64,000 nucleotides of DNA from Chitinibacter sp046530675 (GCF_046530675.1 NZ_CP172558.1:496001-560000); one strand, 5' to 3'; numbered from the stretch's first letter, positions 48,284 through 57,704 are shown. Translations and numbers: made by a program. Notes: generated by a model from the letters alone, not told the origin.

Positions 48284-49462
48284 CTAAAACAGAATGACAG
48301 AATCATCCAGCTCGGACGGGCGCAATGAATCCAGATGAGCATCCTCAACGACCAGATCATTCAAAACGGCGGTGACTCCGGCAAATTTCTGATTCAGCGA
48401 GAAACCATCTTCATACAATTTGTCGGCATATTTCGAGCTGGCTTCGATCATATACAGCAAGTCGTCTTCCTGCGCATCGGTCAGACCAAAGCGGGTCAAA
48501 GACGAAGAAAACTGGATTCGCAAACCTTCAAACAATTCACGCGATGCACTCTGCTGATATTTATATTCGGCATCAAATTGCTGCAGAACTTCGCCTATTG
48601 TCACCAGGGATTCGCGGATCTTTCGGCTTTGCGCCGCCATTTTTTGTTCCAGCACAATCCCATCGACCCGATGTGCCGCGGCCTCGACCATGATGGCCAA
48701 ATGATCACGAATTCGCCCGATATAGTCGCTGTTTTCCCAATTCAGATCTTTAATCTGTAAAATCACTTTGGGATAATTGATCACCAGTCGATGCCCATAC
48801 TGGTAAATCCTTGCCCCTTCGGTCAGTCGCAGCAGCATCTCGGACTCCAGCGGGCTCGATCTTCCTTCGCTATTGAGTGTTTTTTGCTCGGTCTCGGTAC
48901 GAATTTGCGCCGAGACTTTCAGCTGAAAATGTCCGGCACAACTCGAAACCAGCGCAGTCAGTAAAGCGTCAACATCATGGCAATCACTGGTGCGTTTCAT
49001 AAACTCGATAACACCGCCCATTTCTCCACTGTTTGAAATCGCCATCATGGCAATGTCGGTGGCGTCTTTGAGTGATTGTTTGAGCTGCTCCGAATCGCCA
49101 ACCACCTTGCACAGCCGTTCGATCTGATAACGAAATCCGGCAAAGTGCAAAGGATCGGCGATAAAATCATCGGCTCCCGCTGCATACGCAGCATCGCGAT
49201 GGGCTATTTGGTCGTCCTGAGTCAACACGACGACTCGGCAATCGGCTTGTGCCATCGTCAATTCACGGCAAAGCTCAAAATCCGCTGCTGTATCAGTACT
49301 AAGCAAAACAATATGCGGCTTGAAATTGGCAGCAAGGGATAACGCTTCAGCGATTCGCGCCTGCTGTAAAACACCGAGATCGCGCAATACCGAGCTTAAA
49401 GATTCAAAGCGGGACGCATCGTTATCAATCACTAAAATACGTTTTTCCATATTGTCCGGCAT
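48284..49462 (-). CDS. Receiver-like regulator lacking the phosphorylation Asp
   Basis: The 392-residue protein starts with a receiver-like fold (RILVIDNDASRFESLSSVL), but where the phosphoacceptor should lie the strand reads HIVLLSTDTAAD, with Ser at the Asp position. The rest (residues about 130-392) is mostly helical and matches no output domain I recognise; AISNSGEMGGVIEFMKRT recalls a segment found in some response-regulator-associated proteins. It may act independently of phosphorylation. AAGGA precedes the ATG at 49462. It lies upstream of the PPK2 gene on the same strand, 94 bp away. Confidence 0.72.
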   Translation of the reverse strand: MPDNMEKRILVIDNDASRFESLSSVLRDLGVLQQARIAEALSLAANFKPHIVLLSTDTAADFELCRELTMAQADCRVVVLTQDDQIAHRDAAYAAGADDFIADPLHFAGFRYQIERLCKVVGDSEQLKQSLKDATDIAMMAISNSGEMGGVIEFMKRTSDCHDVDALLTALVSSCAGHFQLKVSAQIRTETEQKTLNSEGRSSPLESEMLLRLTEGARIYQYGHRLVINYPKVILQIKDLNWENSDYIGRIRDHLAIMVEAAAHRVDGIVLEQKMAAQSRKIRESLVTIGEVLQQFDAEYKYQQSASRELFEGLRIQFSSSLTRFGLTDAQEDDLLYMIEASSKYADKLYEDGFSLNQKFAGVTAVLNDLVVEDAHLDSLRPSELDDSVILF

Positions 49463-49642
49463 GTCAATTCCTTGGAGCCACTACTGATTAAGCAAAATAA
49501 ACACCATTCAATACCCTAACAACACAAGCTTTGCGCCCATTTCTTAATGTCATTGCAAGATTTCTGCTTCAGTTTAGAACACGATCAATCCTATTGCTGA
49601 CACTGCAATCAAATCGTCATCTTTTACAAATACGCAAGGCAT

Positions 49643-49676
49643 AAAAAAACCCCGTCTTTGAAAACGGGGTCTTTTT
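49643..49676 (-). terminator. Terminator of the PMT fusion gene
   Basis: Stem AAACCCCGT/ACGGGGT over an 8-base loop. On the minus strand it follows the stop codon of the PMT gene and has a T-run. Confidence 0.85.
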
Positions 49677-49693
49677 ATGCGCTAGGCCTGAAT

Positions 49694-52600
49694 TTAGAAA
49701 TACAAGGTCACCGGTCCTTTATTGATGAACTCGACCCAACCACGAGGCACTGGATAGCCGCTGATCACCGGGAAGTAGGCAATAAACAGCACCGCAGCAA
49801 CCGCCACCACCGCCCATGGCAGGTATTTCGCCCAGACACGCAACGGATTATCGAGTGCAATTCGCTGCAACTGTTGAAGAAGCCACACCAGCGCCAGAAT
49901 AATAAATGGCACTGACGCAAAGAAATGATAGATGAACACCAATTTACGCGGGATCAGCGCCCACGGCAGGAACTGGATCAAGCCGACTGCAACAATAAAG
50001 CCCAGCGCAAAAATCTGGCTCTGGCTGACCGCAAAACGCTGCACCATGGCTTTTGAACTTGCCATAGTCAGCCGCCAGCCCATCGCGATCAGGAAGGCCA
50101 GCGTCCCCAGATACCAGGTCACCGGATTACCAAACGCGCTGATCGACGACACTTTCAGCGGGCCAGTCCACTCTGCCCCAGAGTAGTACCACATCGGTTT
50201 GAGCATCGTCGGCCACTCGTACCACATCGAGCTAAACGGATGCGTCGCTTTCAACTGGCTGTGATATTGGTACATGCCGGTCTGGTTAGCCAGCATGCCC
50301 GAAATGCCCTGCCCGGTCACTTCCATCAGCGGGATATACGCCGCGGTATAAATCAGTGCAGGGATCACAACAAAGCCCAGTACCGACCACAGCACACTTT
50401 GCGTCACCCAATCGCCGTAAGTGCGCTGTCCCGGCAACTTGGGCGGCAAGCTTTGCGCGACCTTATATTGACGCCACAAATTCCAGCAATACAAAAACGC
50501 CAGACCGACGCCGTGATACAGCACAATCCATTTGCTCGCAGCCCCCAGGCCAAACATCGTGCCGCACAGCAGCAGTGATTTGATGTCGGTTTTCCAGTCC
50601 TGCGTCGCCGGTTCTTGCTGCATCCAGCGCAGCATCCAGTACGAGCTGGCCAGAATAAAGAACACGCCGTAGGTATCAATTGTTGCAATCCGCGTTTGCG
50701 TGAAATGCATGAAATCGAGCGCCAGCAAGCCGGTGGCCAGCAGCGCAAAGTTTTCCGAACGGAACACGCGGCGCGATAGGCCAAAGAATACCGGCAACAT
50801 CGCAATCCCGAACATCACGCCAGTAAAACGCCAGCCAAACGGATTCATGCCAAACAGCCACACGCCAAACGCGATCAGGATTTTACCCAGCGGTGGGTGC
50901 GTATTTTCGGTCGCGTCTATGCCTTGCAGAATCTCCCACGCACTGCGTGCATGGTAAACCTCGTCAAAATACATGCCGTTGTAAGCGGTCGACAGCGCCA
51001 CGGTTTTATCCTGTTCGTCAATCAGCGCCGCAGCATCAGCCGGGCCGCCAACCAGCGCAGGGCTTAACTGGCGATGGCTGGCATCGCGCACGGCGATTTC
51101 ATTCATCTGCAATGCGCCAGTGCTCAGACCGATTTTGAAATAGCGTGCCGGCAGATTCACATCCAGCACACGCCAGCGGAATTCGGAAAAGCGGTTGCTG
51201 ATCACAATACCTTTACCAACAATCCAGTTCTGGCCATCTGCCGACCATTGCAGGGCGTACTCGCCCTCGCCCAGGCCGTGATGATATTGCAGTTGGCTCA
51301 CCTGCTCGACTTTACCCAGATCAAACACCGCCCATTCGCTCGCTGCCGGCGGGTTCCAGAATTTCTGTGGTGACTGGCCATTACCCAGATAGGTAAACGC
51401 TGCCACGCTGTACACGGCACAGATCATGACCAGCGCAGCCCACGCACGGCGGCTGATTGGTGCAAGCGGCTGCTCAACTGGGGGTATAGCCACATATTCA
51501 GCTTCTACATTGCTACCGCGCTCAATACCTGACGATGTATCGTTTAAAACCAGAGCCTGACGATTGCCGCGCAAGAAAATATCGTAGCCAATGCGGAAGG
51601 TCTGCACCAGCAAAGCCACATTCGCCAGCGAGCAGGCAATCATAAAGAAATTGTCATTGGGCACGCCGGTGCTGTTGAGGCGGGTCAGAATATCAAGCGT
51701 CACTAGTGTATTAATAAACGTCGTCAAACTTGCGCCGATGGCCAGCCACAGCACGCGCTTGTCACCGATCACCATAAATGCAGTCAGCCCGACAAAAGCC
51801 GCCGGGAACAGATAGCGTTCGTGCATTTTCGGGCCGAGAACAAAAAACAGCAGGTAAATTGCAAACGCACCAAACAGATAGCGCCCTTCACCCTTGCCTT
51901 TGATCACGCCGTAAATCACGCTCGCCAGCGCCGACAAAGTCAGAATCCACGCCCATTTACCAACCGGCAAACCAAGGAACAAGGTGCTATTGGCCAGCCA
52001 GTTACCATTAAACAGCGCATACAGATTAAAGGCGTTGATCGTCAGGTAGTCATAACTGGCCAGCGTGCCGCCGTACAGGCTGAAAATCCACAGCGGTTCA
52101 CGCGAAATCGTAAATGGCAGCGACAGCAGGAAAAAAGTCCCGATTGCCGCGCCAGCCGCTTTGAGTTGCAGCGGCAGATCGCGCCCATGACTATTTGATA
52201 ATGTCAGCAAACCGATCAGCGCAATCGGCCCGACCAGCAAAGCTTGCGGCTTGAAAATCACCGCAGCCGAGTACAGCGCAGCAGCCAGCACGACGCGGCC
52301 GCGCTCAAGCATCAGCAATGAAGCGGCCAGAATCAGCGTAAAAATGCTATCGACCTGCCCCCAGAATGCCGAAGTCACAATCGCCAGCGGATTCAGCAGC
52401 CACAATACCGCGGCAATCAGTGCCATCGTGCGTGTCGCGACCGAATGACGACCGACCCACAGCAAGAACACGGCACCGGCAATATCGGCCAGCATCGCAG
52501 GCAGTTTTAGTACCATCAAAAAACTAGGCGAGTCATACGCCAGATTGAACCAGTTGGCGATGCCGCCAACCAGCCACAGCACCGTGATATAGCCGGGCGG

Positions 52601-53545
52601 ATAGTCGGCAAAATAGCCGGGGCGATAAAATCCGGCAAAACCGCGCTGGTACATATCCAGCGCCCACGCACTAAATGTACCGATGTCATACGAATGCCCG
52701 CGATAGCTGCCGGCCCAGTAGAGCTTGAGCAATACCACCGCCAGTATAAGCAGCAAAGCCACGCCAGTTCTTGACAAGGGAGCAATACCCTCGGCAATCG
52801 CGCCAAATTTCTGATATACCACACCACGCGAACGAATCAGCCACGCAGTTAACCCCAGATAAGCGAGCGTCACCAGCCAGATCACCGCATTGGCGCTCAG
52901 CCCCGACCCAGCCGGGCTGCTGGTCGTCACTGGCGCAGCAGCGGGCGGTGGTGTAAAACTGATTACTATGGCTCCCGCACCCGGCTCGGCTTGCTGAACG
53001 GAAATATCGTCAAACCACGCCGTTCCACTCGTCAAACTGCCGTAAAACCCCAGCCGCAGCGCCACCTTGATTTCGTTTTGCTCTTCGCCGGTTTTTCCCC
53101 AGACAACCAGTTGTTGCCAGTCATTTTCGCCTTTCAGATCAGGCGAATGATCCATCGCATCGACAATGCTGATATTGGCGCCGACTTTGGCATCAAGGGG
53201 GATTCCCACCGTTTTGACCCAGGCCGATACCCGGTACCAGGTATCGGGCTTGACCTTGATCGTCTGCGTCAGCTTACCGTCGTCAGCCTGACCCAGCTCG
53301 ATTTTGACCGAGGCGCTGCCGCCATGAAAAATGCGATCATCGCGCACGCCGATGCTTTTGGGCTCGCCCTGCGTCCAGTGATCGAAAGTCCAGCCTGCCG
53401 CACTGCCTGACGGGCTGGTTTCTTCAGCGCCCGCATTGCGTGCCAGCTCGGCGGCATAAACAGGCAGCACCAGCATCAGCAAAGCGCACAACCACAGAAT
53501 TTTTTGAAACACCTTGCTTAAAACCTTGCTCAATCGCATCGTCAT
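49694..53545 (-). CDS. Giant fusion: binding module, GT-C glycosyltransferase, discoidin-like domain and PMT-type mannosyltransferase
   Basis: The 1283-residue protein joins several parts. A signal peptide (residues about 15-32) leads into a carbohydrate-binding-like beta domain (about 35-190, ending TAWFDDISVQQAEPG). A polytopic GT-C region follows (about 225-650; YDIGTFSAWALDMY, YFADYPPGYITVLW, LGPKMHERYLFPA). Next is a discoidin-like F5/8C module (about 710-830; WAVFDLGKVEQVSQLQYHHG). The end is a PMT-type (GT39) domain with GMYFDEVYHARSAWEILQG and ENTHPPLGKILIAFG, whose DE pair is the catalytic signature. PMT enzymes move mannose from polyprenyl-phosphate to proteins; acceptor and sugar here are inferred. 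It is divergent from a DPM1-like gene that could make the donor. Two 49-bp repeat copies lie inside. Confidence 0.85.
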   Translation of the reverse strand: MTMRLSKVLSKVFQKILWLCALLMLVLPVYAAELARNAGAEETSPSGSAAGWTFDHWTQGEPKSIGVRDDRIFHGGSASVKIELGQADDGKLTQTIKVKPDTWYRVSAWVKTVGIPLDAKVGANISIVDAMDHSPDLKGENDWQQLVVWGKTGEEQNEIKVALRLGFYGSLTSGTAWFDDISVQQAEPGAGAIVISFTPPPAAAPVTTSSPAGSGLSANAVIWLVTLAYLGLTAWLIRSRGVVYQKFGAIAEGIAPLSRTGVALLLILAVVLLKLYWAGSYRGHSYDIGTFSAWALDMYQRGFAGFYRPGYFADYPPGYITVLWLVGGIANWFNLAYDSPSFLMVLKLPAMLADIAGAVFLLWVGRHSVATRTMALIAAVLWLLNPLAIVTSAFWGQVDSIFTLILAASLLMLERGRVVLAAALYSAAVIFKPQALLVGPIALIGLLTLSNSHGRDLPLQLKAAGAAIGTFFLLSLPFTISREPLWIFSLYGGTLASYDYLTINAFNLYALFNGNWLANSTLFLGLPVGKWAWILTLSALASVIYGVIKGKGEGRYLFGAFAIYLLFFVLGPKMHERYLFPAAFVGLTAFMVIGDKRVLWLAIGASLTTFINTLVTLDILTRLNSTGVPNDNFFMIACSLANVALLVQTFRIGYDIFLRGNRQALVLNDTSSGIERGSNVEAEYVAIPPVEQPLAPISRRAWAALVMICAVYSVAAFTYLGNGQSPQKFWNPPAASEWAVFDLGKVEQVSQLQYHHGLGEGEYALQWSADGQNWIVGKGIVISNRFSEFRWRVLDVNLPARYFKIGLSTGALQMNEIAVRDASHRQLSPALVGGPADAAALIDEQDKTVALSTAYNGMYFDEVYHARSAWEILQGIDATENTHPPLGKILIAFGVWLFGMNPFGWRFTGVMFGIAMLPVFFGLSRRVFRSENFALLATGLLALDFMHFTQTRIATIDTYGVFFILASSYWMLRWMQQEPATQDWKTDIKSLLLCGTMFGLGAASKWIVLYHGVGLAFLYCWNLWRQYKVAQSLPPKLPGQRTYGDWVTQSVLWSVLGFVVIPALIYTAAYIPLMEVTGQGISGMLANQTGMYQYHSQLKATHPFSSMWYEWPTMLKPMWYYSGAEWTGPLKVSSISAFGNPVTWYLGTLAFLIAMGWRLTMASSKAMVQRFAVSQSQIFALGFIVAVGLIQFLPWALIPRKLVFIYHFFASVPFIILALVWLLQQLQRIALDNPLRVWAKYLPWAVVAVAAVLFIAYFPVISGYPVPRGWVEFINKGPVTLYF
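51482..51530. repeat. 49-bp GGGTAT/ATACCC element, copy i
   Basis: Starts exactly GGGTATAGCCACA and ends AATACCT, at 49 bp, in the coding region of the cytoplasmic linker before the discoidin-like module. The first 13 bases equal those of copy a. Confidence 0.55.
52742..52790. repeat. 49-bp GGGTAT/ATACCC element, copy n
   Basis: Starts CAGTAT (two mismatches) and ends exactly GCAATACCC at 49 bp. Reversed it begins GGGTATTGCTC like copies e and g. Confidence 0.4.
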
Positions 53546-53796
53546 ACCCGACCTAGTTTCAACCTATAAGGGGAGCGAGCACTATAACGACTCTCCATCC
53601 TGACGCCTAGTTTCCGCGCCCTTCAGACTGTTGTTTTATGGCGAAAATCAGCCGCTTCGAGAACTAAAGCACACAGCCTGGACGGCAGGGTTTTCAAGGC
53701 GGGTTTGATCATGTAAGGTTGCACGGATCTCAACGTGTAGTCGCACAAAATTTAAAACAAAATCGGCGACTTCTTTCAACGAAGGATGGATGGAAT

Positions 53797-54738
53797 ATGC
53801 AGCGCCTTTCAGTGGTAATCCCGTGTTACAACGAAGAAGAAGTGATTGGTGAAACGCTCAAACGCCTGGGCGAATTTCGTGCCACTGTCACCGACCTGGA
53901 AGTCGAATTCATTTTCGTCGACGACGGCAGCAAAGACCGCACGCGTGAATTGCTCACTGCAGCACAACAAGCCAACCCTGAAATTCGCGTCGTCGGCTTT
54001 GCGCGCAATTTTGGCCATCAGATTGCCGTTACCGCCGGGATCGACGCCGCCAGCGGCGACGCTGTCGTGCTGATCGACGCCGACCTGCAAGACCCGCCTG
54101 AAGTCATCGGCGAAATGATCGCGCTGTGGCGCAACGGCTACCATGTCGTTTACGGCACGCGTGTTGATCGTCCGGGTGAATCGGCGTTCAAACTCGTTAC
54201 CGCCCGCGCTTTCTATCGCGTACTCAATCGCCTGTCTGACGTGCCGATTCCACTCGATACCGGCGACTTCCGTCTGATGGACCGCAAGGTCGTCGATGTA
54301 CTCAAAGGTATGCCCGAACGTGACCGCTTTATCCGCGGCATGGTCAGCTGGGTTGGCTTCAAGCAGGTCGCACTGCCTTACCGCCGCGCCGAGCGTTTTG
54401 CCGGCGAGAGCAAATATCCGCTACGCAAAATGGTGCGTTTCGCCACTGACGGCATTATGTCGTTTTCGACCAAACCGTTGCGTCTGGCTGTCACCTTGGG
54501 TCTGCTATCGTCGTTTATCGCGCTGCTCGGCATTATCAATACGCTGGTCGTTCGTCTGACGACCGAACACTGGGTCGCTGGCTGGGCCGAAATCATGGTC
54601 GCGATTCTGTTCCTCGGCGGAGTGCAATTGCTGTGCATCGGGATTCTGGGCGAGTATGTCGGCCGCACTTACAACGAAATCAAACGCCGTCCGCTGTATG
54701 TGGTACAGGACAGACTGGGCTTTCCAGACCAGGAGTAA
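53797..54738 (+). CDS. DPM1/GtrB-like polyprenyl-phosphate glycosyltransferase
   Basis: Family 2 transferase that loads a nucleotide-activated sugar onto a polyprenyl phosphate. The 313-residue product has the GT-A core (VVIPCYNEEEVIGETL, FVDDGSKDRT, ARNFGHQIAVTAGIDAA, LIDADLQDPPE, YGTRVDRPGESAFK) and two C-terminal transmembrane helices with a long linker, the architecture of GtrB/ArnC types. AAGGA and GGA lie before the ATG at 53797; the open frame from 53719 is not supported. It heads a plus-strand run with gtrA and a large polytopic gene, and is divergent from the PMT fusion, 250 bp apart. Confidence 0.88.
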   Translation: MQRLSVVIPCYNEEEVIGETLKRLGEFRATVTDLEVEFIFVDDGSKDRTRELLTAAQQANPEIRVVGFARNFGHQIAVTAGIDAASGDAVVLIDADLQDPPEVIGEMIALWRNGYHVVYGTRVDRPGESAFKLVTARAFYRVLNRLSDVPIPLDTGDFRLMDRKVVDVLKGMPERDRFIRGMVSWVGFKQVALPYRRAERFAGESKYPLRKMVRFATDGIMSFSTKPLRLAVTLGLLSSFIALLGIINTLVVRLTTEHWVAGWAEIMVAILFLGGVQLLCIGILGEYVGRTYNEIKRRPLYVVQDRLGFPDQE

Positions 54739-54744
54739 GCCCCC

Positions 54745-54769
54745 AAGCCCCGGAACCGGGGCTTTTTAA
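54745..54769 (+). terminator. Hairpin between the DPM1-like gene and gtrA
   Basis: Stem AAGCCCCG/CGGGGCTT with T-run. It may attenuate rather than separate the transcript because gtrA follows 13 bases later with no clear promoter. Confidence 0.75.
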
Positions 54770-54782
54770 TTGATGTGATTCC

Positions 54783-55199
54783 ATGCCCAAATTATTCAAA
54801 CAATTTATTACTTTTGCCGCAGTCGGCCTGTGCGGTACAGCAATTCAATATCTGGTGCTGTGGCTGGGTGTCGAATGGCTGGCAATCAAGGCTGCAACCG
54901 CATCAGGCATCGGTTATCTGCTCGGCTCGGTCGCCAATTACCTGCTGAACTACTTTTTCACTTTCAAAGATCAGCACGGCCAAAAATCGCATCGTGAAGC
55001 GGCAGCCAAGTTTTATACCATTGCCGGTCTGGGCTGGTTGCTCAATACCGGCCTGATGGTGCTGTTTGTCGAATATCTGGCGCTGCCTTACTGGCCAGCA
55101 CAGCTGGTGACGACGGCGATTGGTCTGGTCTGGAATTTCGCCGGCAGCCGCTGGTGGGCATTTCGTCACCCCGCCTCTGACACCGCAACGGCGAAGTAA
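54783..55199 (+). CDS. gtrA: GtrA-like membrane protein (probable lipid-linked sugar flippase)
   Basis: The 138-residue protein has four hydrophobic helices and GtrA signatures: FKQFITFAAVGLCGTAIQY at the start, GYLLGSVANYLLNYFFTF in the middle and LVWNFAGSRWWAF near the end. GtrA proteins are thought to flip polyprenyl-phosphate sugars to the periplasm. Its position directly after the DPM1-like gene supports the pairing seen in O-antigen and teichoic modification systems. Start at 54783. Confidence 0.88.
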   Translation: MPKLFKQFITFAAVGLCGTAIQYLVLWLGVEWLAIKAATASGIGYLLGSVANYLLNYFFTFKDQHGQKSHREAAAKFYTIAGLGWLLNTGLMVLFVEYLALPYWPAQLVTTAIGLVWNFAGSRWWAFRHPASDTATAK

Positions 55200-55212
55200 T
55201 TAGGATAAGGTC

Positions 55213-57171
55213 ATGTTTTTTGCTCTGATTTATTTTGTTTTGCATCTGGCCGCCTGGGGCTATGCGGCGCAAAAACTGTTTGCTGCACACCCGCAATGGG
55301 TGCGTCTTGGCGCAGGTGGTGTGTTTGCAGCGACAGCGCTGATGTGGACACCGGTGCCGTTTGCTTTCTTTTTTGAATTTAGTCCGCTCAGTCATGGGCT
55401 AGGTTTGGCGCTATCGTGTTCACTGGCAGGTGCGATGTACGCCAAAGCCAACCCGCTACCCTCCAGCACGATTAACTACAGCGCAATGCAAAAAACACTG
55501 CTGTGGCTGGGTTTGCCGATTTTTCTGATCATGGCGTATTTGCTGCACACGCATCTGATTTTGCCGACCGCCAATGGCTATGACGTCGGCCAAGCGACTT
55601 TTGGCGATTTGCAAATGCATATGGGCATGGTCACGTCACTCGCGCGCCAGCAGATTTTCCCGCCCGAATACAGCATTCTGCCCGGCCAACGCCTGAGCTA
55701 CCCCTTCCTGGTCAATCTGGTTTCGTCGTCTTTATATCAATTGGGGCTGGGTTTGCGCTGGGCGCTGTTGCTGCCGTCACTGCTGATGTGCGCGATGATT
55801 ATTTTCAGCTTTATGCTGCTCGCGTTCGAGGTCAGCAAAGACAAGCGCGCGACGCAATTGGCAACGCTACTGTTTTTCTTCAACGGTGGCCTCGGCTTTA
55901 TTTATTTCTTTGGCTGGCACGAATACACCTTCGCGCAAATCTTGACCGAGTTCTACAAAACACCGACCAATTACAACGAAATGAACGTGCGCTGGAGCAA
56001 TGTCATCGCCGATATGATCATTCCGCAGCGGACGACGATGGCGGGCTGGTCGGTTGCGTTGTTTGCGCTATGGGCTTTGCTGCGCTTTACCCGCAGTGAG
56101 AGCAAGCGGGGCTGGGGTATGCTCGCCGGAGCCTTGGTAGGATTGCTGCCGATGATCCATACCCACTCTTTTATGGCGATTGGTCTGATTTCGCTCGGCT
56201 GGCTCGGCGTTGACCTCGTCTTGCGCCGTCATACGTTCATTCAAGTGATTATCGACTGGTGCTGGTATGGTCTGCCCGCGATTGGACTGGCGATTGGTCA
56301 ACTGCTGTACTGGACTTTCCCGCAAGCAACCGCCGGTGGCGGCTTTGTTCATTTTCATCTGAACTGGGTCAATAAACTCGAAATCGACCCGTATCTCTGG
56401 TTCTACCTGAAAAATATGGGCGTCGTTTATCTGGCCTGGCTGGCTGGACTGGCCCTATTGATGCGTAGCAAGTGGCGCCATACTTTGGGTGCAACAAGCC
56501 TGCTGGATCGCGATCTGGCCTTGCTACAGTTTGGCCCGCTGATGATTTACATCGTCGCCGAGCTGGTGATTTTCCAGCCCAACCTCTACGACAACAACAA
56601 GCTGTTTTATATCTGGTACGCGTTTGCAACGATCACCGCAGCGTGCGTGATTATGAGCCTGTTCCGCTATTGGCAGGCGCGCGGCCAGTATGTTGCAGCG
56701 TCGGCTTTGCTGGTGCTCAGCGTCGTGATCGGCTGCGTCTCTGGTGCGCTCACGATTGCGCGCGAATGGGTCTCAACGTATACCGCCTACAATCCATTCC
56801 ACGTTGCTGCGGCGCAATTTATCGACCGCAATACGCCGACTGACGCGATGTTTGTCACCGCCGACAATCACAACAACACCGTCGCCGCGCTGACCGGTCG
56901 CAATATCGTCGTCGGTACCGATACTTTCCTGTTTTTCCACGGTCTGAACACCAGCCAGCGCCACGAAGACGTGAAAAAAATCTACCAGAACCCCACCGAG
57001 CGCGCAGCGCTGATTGCGCAATATAAAGTCGATTACATCTATCTGAGCGATTTTGAGCGCGCCAACTATCCGGGATTTAGCAGCTTGCTCGCACAATATC
57101 CGGTGATTTTTGATAATGGGCAGGTGCAGGTACTCGCGACGTCAAAGCGAGCGATGCAGCGCCGCAATTAG
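55213..57171 (+). CDS. Polytopic membrane protein, putative GT-C glycosyltransferase
   Basis: The 652-residue protein has roughly 13 transmembrane helices and a C-terminal soluble domain (about residues 530-652). After the second or third helix comes ATFGDLQMHMGMVTSLARQQ, an acidic loop like the catalytic loop of GT-C enzymes, then FPPEYSILPGQRLSYPF. The C-terminal part (FIDRNTPTDAMFVTADN, GTDTFLFFHGL) resembles the tail of other large bacterial membrane sugar transferases. Family name is not clear to me. TAAGG lies before the ATG. It follows gtrA by 13 bases and is probably the main glycosyltransferase of this transcript. Confidence 0.72.
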   Translation: MFFALIYFVLHLAAWGYAAQKLFAAHPQWVRLGAGGVFAATALMWTPVPFAFFFEFSPLSHGLGLALSCSLAGAMYAKANPLPSSTINYSAMQKTLLWLGLPIFLIMAYLLHTHLILPTANGYDVGQATFGDLQMHMGMVTSLARQQIFPPEYSILPGQRLSYPFLVNLVSSSLYQLGLGLRWALLLPSLLMCAMIIFSFMLLAFEVSKDKRATQLATLLFFFNGGLGFIYFFGWHEYTFAQILTEFYKTPTNYNEMNVRWSNVIADMIIPQRTTMAGWSVALFALWALLRFTRSESKRGWGMLAGALVGLLPMIHTHSFMAIGLISLGWLGVDLVLRRHTFIQVIIDWCWYGLPAIGLAIGQLLYWTFPQATAGGGFVHFHLNWVNKLEIDPYLWFYLKNMGVVYLAWLAGLALLMRSKWRHTLGATSLLDRDLALLQFGPLMIYIVAELVIFQPNLYDNNKLFYIWYAFATITAACVIMSLFRYWQARGQYVAASALLVLSVVIGCVSGALTIAREWVSTYTAYNPFHVAAAQFIDRNTPTDAMFVTADNHNNTVAALTGRNIVVGTDTFLFFHGLNTSQRHEDVKKIYQNPTERAALIAQYKVDYIYLSDFERANYPGFSSLLAQYPVIFDNGQVQVLATSKRAMQRRN

Positions 57172-57204
57172 TGTAGGGTGGGACGAGCGTAGCGATTCCC
57201 ACCG
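57172..57204 (+). repeat. 33-bp inverted repeat, left arm
   Basis: Starts TGTAGGGTGGGACGAGCG and runs to ATTCCCACCG immediately after the stop of the polytopic gene. The right arm at 57646 is its exact reverse complement. Similar GTAGGGTGGG...CCCACC sequences are scattered in many proteobacterial genomes (from memory). Confidence 0.85.
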
Positions 57205-57216
57205 CAGCAGCAATAA

Positions 57217-57245
57217 CAAAAGGCCGTTTGATGCGGCCTTTTTTG
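57217..57245 (+). terminator. Terminator after the polytopic gene
   Basis: Stem AAAAGGCCG/CGGCCTTTT over TTTGATG followed by T residues; the left A-tract also lets it act for the minus-strand gene. Confidence 0.85.
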
Positions 57246-57251
57246 TGTCAT

Positions 57252-57623
57252 TTATTTCCAGAATTTTGCCCAAAAGCCTATTTTTTCTTTTTCCACAGTC
57301 TGAGCATCATTGCTTTTGGCAAGCAATCCTTGTTGAAAAATGGTCATCAAAGAAATAGGAAAAGGCTGCGTTTGATTGCGCCACTTGGCATCGAAACCTT
57401 TAAGATAAATTTTCCGCAAAGCGGGCTCATCACAATCTTCCCATTTATTAAGCAGCTCAACAACGACGTGAATAGCATCTTGTAAATCAGCAATTTGCTC
57501 AAGATAAAGTGCTCGCTCAACAGCATCAACGTGCAGAGCTTTAGATGCCAAGAAACGCGAAGCCAAAACAGCTTCATGAACAACCAGTAAATAAGCGTTC
57601 AAATAGGGTTCTGGTGCAATCAT
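57252..57623 (-). CDS. Small hypothetical protein framed by inverted repeats
   Basis: I do not recognise the 123-residue product. It starts MIAPEPYLNAYLLVVHEAVL and is helical and acidic, with Trp/Phe-rich end (FWAKFWK) and no signal peptide. AAGGA lies five bases before the ATG at 57623; a start at 57641 is possible. By eye it is more AT-rich than its neighbours. It sits in the glycosylation locus between a plus-strand and a minus-strand gene, flanked by a perfect 33-bp inverted repeat, which suggests it arrived as a unit. Confidence 0.65.
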   Translation of the reverse strand: MIAPEPYLNAYLLVVHEAVLASRFLASKALHVDAVERALYLEQIADLQDAIHVVVELLNKWEDCDEPALRKIYLKGFDAKWRNQTQPFPISLMTIFQQGLLAKSNDAQTVEKEKIGFWAKFWK

Positions 57624-57645
57624 CAAGAATCCTTCTTGCATACAT

Positions 57646-57678
57646 CGGTGGGAATCGCTACGCTCGTCCCACCCTACA
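57646..57678 (-). repeat. 33-bp inverted repeat, right arm
   Basis: Starts CGGTGGGAATCGCTACGC and ends CCACCCTACA. It is the exact reverse complement of the left arm at 57172, 441 bp away between inner ends. Confidence 0.85.
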
Positions 57679-57704
57679 CATCCACATACATCACAGATAC
57701 ATCA

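Noticed and set aside
56115..56164. GGGTAT...ATACCC pair at 50 bp in the polytopic gene
   Set aside because: One base off the fixed length and no shared interior; not counted.
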